A stretch of 64,000 nucleotides of DNA, from NCBI RefSeq assembly GCF_900113665.1, contig NZ_FOQD01000008.1, positions 230,969 to 294,968 of the forward strand. The letters are read 5' to 3'. This DNA comes from Planctomicrobium piriforme (GTDB lineage Bacteria; Planctomycetota; Planctomycetia; Planctomycetales; Planctomycetaceae). The first letter of the stretch is position 1, and every line of letters starts with the position of its first letter. Below, piece after piece: positions 58,540 to 64,000 of this stretch. The notes under the pieces are model-generated. The model worked only from the letters and a program-made list of their open reading frames with translations. It did not search any database and had not been told where the DNA came from. The translations under genes and the position numbers were made by a program.

Positions 58540-58583
58540 CCCCTCGCCCCTGTACTCAGGGGAGAGGGGCCGGGGGTGAGGGG
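58540..58583. repeat. GTGAGGGG-ended dispersed repeat, copy 6
   Basis: Identical over 44 bp to the copy at 13460-13503, in the divergent gap 58484-58861 before fabI. The rest of that gap has no gene. Confidence 0.75.
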
Positions 58584-58861
58584 CGAATGTGATTCGACGC
58601 TCCTCCACGATCTGGAGTTGCTCTAGCCCTGATCGAATTAGAGCCAGTCTCTTCAGATCACAGACTACCACTCAGACTGAGGAACGTGTTTGAGAACCCA
58701 TCCGGCCCAGACAATTTCGCCGCCCGGCGTCCGAATTTAAAGATTTTCGCGGGAGCAGTCATTCGGGAACCACCCCTCCCGTGGCCCTCGTGGCCTCGCG
58801 CATTCTCCTGAACTATGATGTCCGCTGATTTTATTTCCTCTATGACATAAGCGCAAACGGC

Positions 58862-59671
58862 ATGGATTTCCTGCAGCTCTCCGGCAAATCGATCCTCATC
58901 TTCGGCGTTGCCAATCGCAAAAGCGTCGCGTTTCAAATCGGGAAGATCCTGACTGAAGCCGGAGCCGATGTGCTGTACTCGGTTCGCAGCGCTGCACGCC
59001 GCGATAGCGTTCGCAAACTCGTGGGCGATGCCCCCATCTATATTTGTGATGTCGAGCACCAGGACCAGATCGACGCTCTCCAGGCGGACATCGCCCGTGA
59101 TCGACCGCAGCTCCACGGCATCGTCCATTCCATCGCCTTCGCCGATTACTCAGGCGGCTGGCGACCGTTTCATGAAACTCCGCGGGCAGCATTCCTGCAG
59201 GCGGTCGATATCTCCTGCTTCTCGCTGGTGGCTGTTTCGAACGCCTTTCGAGACCTGCTCGATCCCAACCACGGGAGCGTCGTCACCATCTCCATCTCTA
59301 CGACCAGAATGGCCGCGGAGAACTACGGCTACATGGCCCCCGTCAAAGCCGCACTCGATTCCTCGGTCTGCTTCCTCGCCAAGTCGTTCTCCGAGTTTTC
59401 GAAGGTCCGCTTCAATGCCGTCTGCCCCGGCCTGTTGAAAACCTCCGCCTCGGCAGGCATTCCCGGCTACGTCGATTCGTACCTGTTTGCCGAACAGGCG
59501 ACCCTCCGCAAGGCGGCCGTGCAGACGGAAGAAGTGGCGAACGCCGCGGTGTTCCTGCTCAGCCCCCGCTCGTCCGGCATCAATACCCAGGGACTGGTGA
59601 TCGACGCCGGCATGGAAGTGAATTACTTCGACAAACGGCTGGTCTCGCAGTCACTGCAACGAACGGAATAG
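58862..59671 (+). CDS. fabI: enoyl-ACP reductase FabI-like SDR, 269 aa
   Basis: NADH-dependent reduction of trans-2-enoyl-ACP in fatty acid synthesis. FabI signatures: an unusual first motif IFGVANRKSVAFQIGKIL (residues 13-30, like GVANxxSIA), CDVEHQDQIDAL, LHGIVHSIAFAD, and the active-site YGYMAPVKAAL, giving Tyr-x6-Lys spacing as in FabI rather than x3 as in classical SDRs. The C-terminal SSGINTQGLVIDAGMEVNYFD fits. The gene symbol is given with some caution because the protein is a divergent member. ATG at 58862. Confidence 0.82.
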   Translation: MDFLQLSGKSILIFGVANRKSVAFQIGKILTEAGADVLYSVRSAARRDSVRKLVGDAPIYICDVEHQDQIDALQADIARDRPQLHGIVHSIAFADYSGGWRPFHETPRAAFLQAVDISCFSLVAVSNAFRDLLDPNHGSVVTISISTTRMAAENYGYMAPVKAALDSSVCFLAKSFSEFSKVRFNAVCPGLLKTSASAGIPGYVDSYLFAEQATLRKAAVQTEEVANAAVFLLSPRSSGINTQGLVIDAGMEVNYFDKRLVSQSLQRTE

Positions 59672-59772
59672 AATGGCTGTCAGCGATCAGCATTCAGCAT
59701 TCAGCAGGGGCGATCACTAACGGGGTATTTCCCTGTCCCCTATTCCCTATCCCCTCACCCCTCCCGCGCGCC

Positions 59773-61323
<1,551 letters not shown>

Positions 61324-61381
61324 GGACTCCCTTCAGACTCGAAACAGTATCGCAAAATATGTTGATTTCCTGATGTCATAC

Positions 61382-61412
61382 TTGCGAAAAGACGAGCAAA
61401 CCTGCTTATAAT
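61382..61412 (+). promoter_or_regulatory. candidate promoter upstream of the DUF1559 gene
   Basis: TTGCGA (61382-61387), 19-bp spacer, TATAAT (61407-61412), consensus at the -10, 182 bp before the DUF1559 start. Confidence 0.45.
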
Positions 61413-61593
61413 CCCGAATGGCGTCCCACAAGAGTCTTCCGATGGGATGCCGTACCCGGATTTCCAACCGCCTTCAGCACCCTCAAATCTTCGCTGAATG
61501 TGTTTCACCGGCAGTTTGTCGATCTTGTCTTGTCTGTCGCTGGCTCCGATTCCAGAGCAGCGGATTCATCTCTATTTTTGAAAAGGCAACGCA

Positions 61594-62523
61594 ATGCAAA
61601 AATCTCGTGGACCACTTCAAAAGGGCTTTACGCTCATTGAGCTGCTGGTGGTGATTGCGATCATCGCGATCCTCATCGCCCTGCTCCTCCCTGCTGTGCA
61701 GCAGGCCCGCGAAGCCGCCCGCCGCAGCCAGTGCAAGAACAATCTCAAGCAGATTGGCCTGGCCATGCACAACTACCTGGACGTGAATAACACCTTCCCG
61801 CCTGGTCATATTTATGACGTGGTCTACGGAAACGGCAACGCCACGACGCGCCCTTATCTTGGTTGGGCAGTCTATCTGTTGCCGTACATCGACCAGGCAG
61901 GACTCTACGGGCAAATCGACACCAACTCACAGGGATTTGCCAAGGACTGGAACACCGATAACGCTGCGTTGTTTACCCTTTCGCGGACCCCAATCTCGGC
62001 TTACATCTGTCCGTCTGATCCGATGGGACCGCTGAATCTCGATTGGGGTGTCGCTGGTGCTCCGAGCAGCCCGACGACCCCAGGCAAATCAAACTACGTC
62101 GCGAATTATTCAAATAACTCGGTCTTCGGTCAGAATACTATTCTGCGAATTGCTGATATTTTAGACGGAACGAGCAACACTTTCCTGGTCGGCGAAAAAA
62201 CGTCAAAGCTGAACTACTATGCCGGCGTCTGGATGGGACCGCATCGCTGGGGGACGGGGGTTGGGCAATACACCTCCGAGTCTATCTATGGCTATGCAAA
62301 CGGTACCCCCCAACCAGGTGTGCCTTGGCGAATTAACGGCGATGGCACCGGCGGGACCAATACATCACAGTATTTCAAAGGGAACTTCAGCAGCAGCCAC
62401 ACCGGCGGCGCTCACTTCGTCTACGGGGACGGCAAGGTGGTCTTCCTCTCGGAAAACATCGACCTAACCCAGTTCAACGCCATGGCCACCAAGGCTGGGG
62501 GCGAAATCGTCGGCGAGTTCTGA
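61594..62523 (+). CDS. DUF1559 protein with type IV pilin-like N-terminus, 309 aa
   Basis: The prepilin signal and helix GFTLIELLVVIAIIAILIALLLPAVQ is followed by QQAREAARRSQCKNNLKQIGLAMHNYLDVNNTFPPGH. The C-terminus has SSHTGGAHFVYGDGKVVFLSENI, the H-x9-DG-type signature. It is very close to the next gene over the first 60 residues at both protein and DNA level. Outer envelope or pseudopilus-like location is inferred from the pilin helix. ATG at 61594; a strong hairpin follows the stop. Confidence 0.9.
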   Translation: MQKSRGPLQKGFTLIELLVVIAIIAILIALLLPAVQQAREAARRSQCKNNLKQIGLAMHNYLDVNNTFPPGHIYDVVYGNGNATTRPYLGWAVYLLPYIDQAGLYGQIDTNSQGFAKDWNTDNAALFTLSRTPISAYICPSDPMGPLNLDWGVAGAPSSPTTPGKSNYVANYSNNSVFGQNTILRIADILDGTSNTFLVGEKTSKLNYYAGVWMGPHRWGTGVGQYTSESIYGYANGTPQPGVPWRINGDGTGGTNTSQYFKGNFSSSHTGGAHFVYGDGKVVFLSENIDLTQFNAMATKAGGEIVGEF

Positions 62524-62553
62524 TCTCTGCTGATACACCGTTTTCAACGCCGA

Positions 62554-62587
62554 AACGCCTCCCCAAGCCCGCTTGAGGAGGCGTTTT
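62554..62587 (+). terminator. rho-independent terminator between the two DUF1559 genes
   Basis: AACGCCTCCCCAAGC (62554-62568) and GCTTGAGGAGGCGTT pair with one mismatch around a CC loop, then TTTTC. Two separate transcripts are indicated. The remainder of 62524-62917 shows no gene. Confidence 0.92.
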
Positions 62588-62917
62588 TTCGTTGAACGGC
62601 TCGACGATCCATCGCGGGACAGCCATTCTTCCGTCCAAAACTCCTCCTGGGAGATCCCCCGGTGGCGATCTAGGTTAAAAACATGTCCATGTTTTGATTT
62701 TCCCACTTGCAGTGGGATCATGCGGATGCGAATAATTCCTCTCATCAGCCGATAATCTCCCTGACTGCCTGAATCTGCAGGTTCCATCCCTCCCCGGGGC
62801 GCTGGTCAGCGAAGGCGCAGTGCGGCTCCCGAACCCAATCTAAAAAAGCGCTCGCGCTGAGACTCTTGAGGTCGCAGGCGCGGTTTTATTTTTTAATTTT
62901 TGAGAAGGACAAAGTTG

Positions 62918-63877
62918 ATGATTTCCGTGAAAAGACGTCTCTCGCGAGGATTTACGCTCATTGAGCTGCTGGTGGTCATCGCGATCATCGCGATTCTGAT
63001 CGCCTTGCTGCTCCCGGCAGTACAGCAGGCTCGCGAAGCGGCCCGCCGCAGCCAGTGCAAAAACAATCTGAAGCAGCTCGGTCTGGCGCTACACAACTAC
63101 CTTGACGCCTTGCAGATGTTTCCTCCCAGCTACTTCGACTCAACGACTGGCGTCAATACGGCCGTCACCGCTTCGGCGAATAACAACGCCCTCGGCTGGG
63201 GCACCATGATTCTTCCTTACCTGGATCAGGGAGCCCTGTATAACCAGATCGGGACGGAAACCGGCGGATACGCCCGTGACTGGATGGACTCGAACAACGA
63301 TCAGAACGCCATCGACGCCATTCCTTCGGCAACCAAAGTTCTCGCGGCGTTCGTTTGCCCCTCGGATCCGATGGGCGGCCTGAACACCAAAAAAGGGAGC
63401 TTCGGAAAGTCCAACTACCTGGGCAGCAACGGCCTCAATCAGAACACCTTTGAAGGCATGCTGGTTGTGAACAACGGCCGTCGCATCGCCGACGTACTCG
63501 ATGGCACCAGCAACACCCTGTTTGTCACCGAACGCAGCACGATTACGCAGTCAGGCACTGTCGGCTCGTGCGGCGGTCTCCCCTGTAACTTCCAGGGCGG
63601 ACTCTGGATTGGCCCCCGTACCAGCACCAGCTCCAACGGCTGGAATCCTGGCGTCGAACAGCTCGATGTCCAAAACATCGGCGGAAACTCTTACCGCATT
63701 GCCGGCGGCACCAGCGGACAATGGCAGCAGGACTGGGTGGCTTCCAGCGCCCACGTCGGCGGCATGCACAGCCTGCTGTGTGACGGCTCAGTCCGGTTCC
63801 TGAGCGAAAATACCGACAACACCACTTACGCCTCGCTGATCACCTACAACCGCGGCGAAATCGTCGGCGAGTTCTAA
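62918..63877 (+). CDS. DUF1559 protein with type IV pilin-like N-terminus, 319 aa
   Basis: The ATG at 62918 has AGAAGGA upstream; a TTG at 62900 is an alternative. Pilin helix GFTLIELLVVIAIIAILIALLLPAVQ, then QQAREAARRSQCKNNLKQLGLALHNYLDALQMFPPSY. The C-terminus ends SSAHVGGMHSLLCDGSVRFLSEN, the DUF1559 signature, and finally YNRGEIVGEF. The first 60 residues are nearly identical to those of the protein at 61594, while the middles have diverged, suggesting a tandem duplication followed by variation of the exposed domain. Confidence 0.9.
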   Translation: MISVKRRLSRGFTLIELLVVIAIIAILIALLLPAVQQAREAARRSQCKNNLKQLGLALHNYLDALQMFPPSYFDSTTGVNTAVTASANNNALGWGTMILPYLDQGALYNQIGTETGGYARDWMDSNNDQNAIDAIPSATKVLAAFVCPSDPMGGLNTKKGSFGKSNYLGSNGLNQNTFEGMLVVNNGRRIADVLDGTSNTLFVTERSTITQSGTVGSCGGLPCNFQGGLWIGPRTSTSSNGWNPGVEQLDVQNIGGNSYRIAGGTSGQWQQDWVASSAHVGGMHSLLCDGSVRFLSENTDNTTYASLITYNRGEIVGEF

Positions 63878-64000
63878 CGAGCCTCGGCGAGCGGGGGACG
63901 TCAGTCCACAGACGTTCGGCACAATGGTAGCGGTCTGTGATGGTATTGGGTGAGAGTGTGTCGTTGCCGGTGGAAGATTGATTGTTTTGGCGACGAGGTG
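63878..64000. other. window end, no gene
   Basis: Contains a GAGCCTCGGCGAGCGGGGGA repeat start (63881-63900) related to the 2421 family. No coding frame is evident before the edge. Confidence 0.5.

Overview
This is a GC-rich bacterial chromosome segment, about 60% G+C by eye, that reads as a planctomycete, probably class Planctomycetia. Three DUF1559 proteins with type IV pilin-like N-termini, DUF1570, DUF1080 and DUF4832 proteins, a planctomycete-type degenerate J domain (WLGIP...LLNEMA...YD), a cytochrome-like protein with a BxxY-free but CHG-type haem site, an MfnB-like enzyme and several families of intergenic palindromic repeats all point that way. There is no phage, integrase, transposase, rRNA operon or CRISPR array. 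Two tRNA genes lie near 48.5 kb.

Layout: 0-7 kb holds the end of lpdA (E3) and aceF (E2) of a 2-oxoacid dehydrogenase complex, with three secreted proteins between them. 7-18.5 kb has tatC, hemQ, a lipoprotein plus DUF1559 pair, a RelE/YafQ-like toxin-antitoxin pair, a TatD-type hydrolase, a SpoIIAA-like protein, a divergent SDR/TetR pair and a membrane glycosyltransferase. A large secreted zinc metalloprotease fills 18.9-21.5 kb.

22-34.4 kb is the most distinctive part. Two Hsp70 modules face away from each other around a DUF4832 gene. The minus-strand module is Hsp70, two paralogous single-pass membrane proteins and a J-domain protein whose HPD motif reads HPE. The plus-strand module is a short Hsp70, a membrane protein fusing a degenerate J-like domain to an MshEN (GspE N-terminal) domain, and an FHA-GAF-histidine kinase. 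A sigma54-type response regulator follows at 37.9 kb, and a second sigma54 activator at 49.5 kb carries the same FHA-GAF input pair as the kinase.

34.9-48.4 kb holds metabolic and envelope genes: a DUF1080 protein, a glycosyltransferase, an MfnB-like lyase, a cysteine-rich tandem-repeat secreted protein, a UbiA-family prenyltransferase, a carboxypeptidase-regulatory-domain protein, an M28 peptidase, a Tyr-rich small secreted protein, an STN-domain protein and glycerate 2-kinase. 51.7-64 kb holds an RDD-type membrane protein, a cytochrome-like protein, bestrophin, ribH-nusB, a FabI-like reductase, a UxaA-family dehydratase and two DUF1559 genes.

The intergenic DNA is rich in repeats. At least four dispersed families recur (a GTGAGGGG-ended element, a TTTCGGATTTCGTGCTT element, an AACTGAAAACTGA element of about 100 bp and GTCCAGAGTC strings), along with two 7-bp tandem arrays and a pair of 80-bp elements sharing terminal inverted repeats downstream of aceF. 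Strong rho-independent terminators are visible after several genes.
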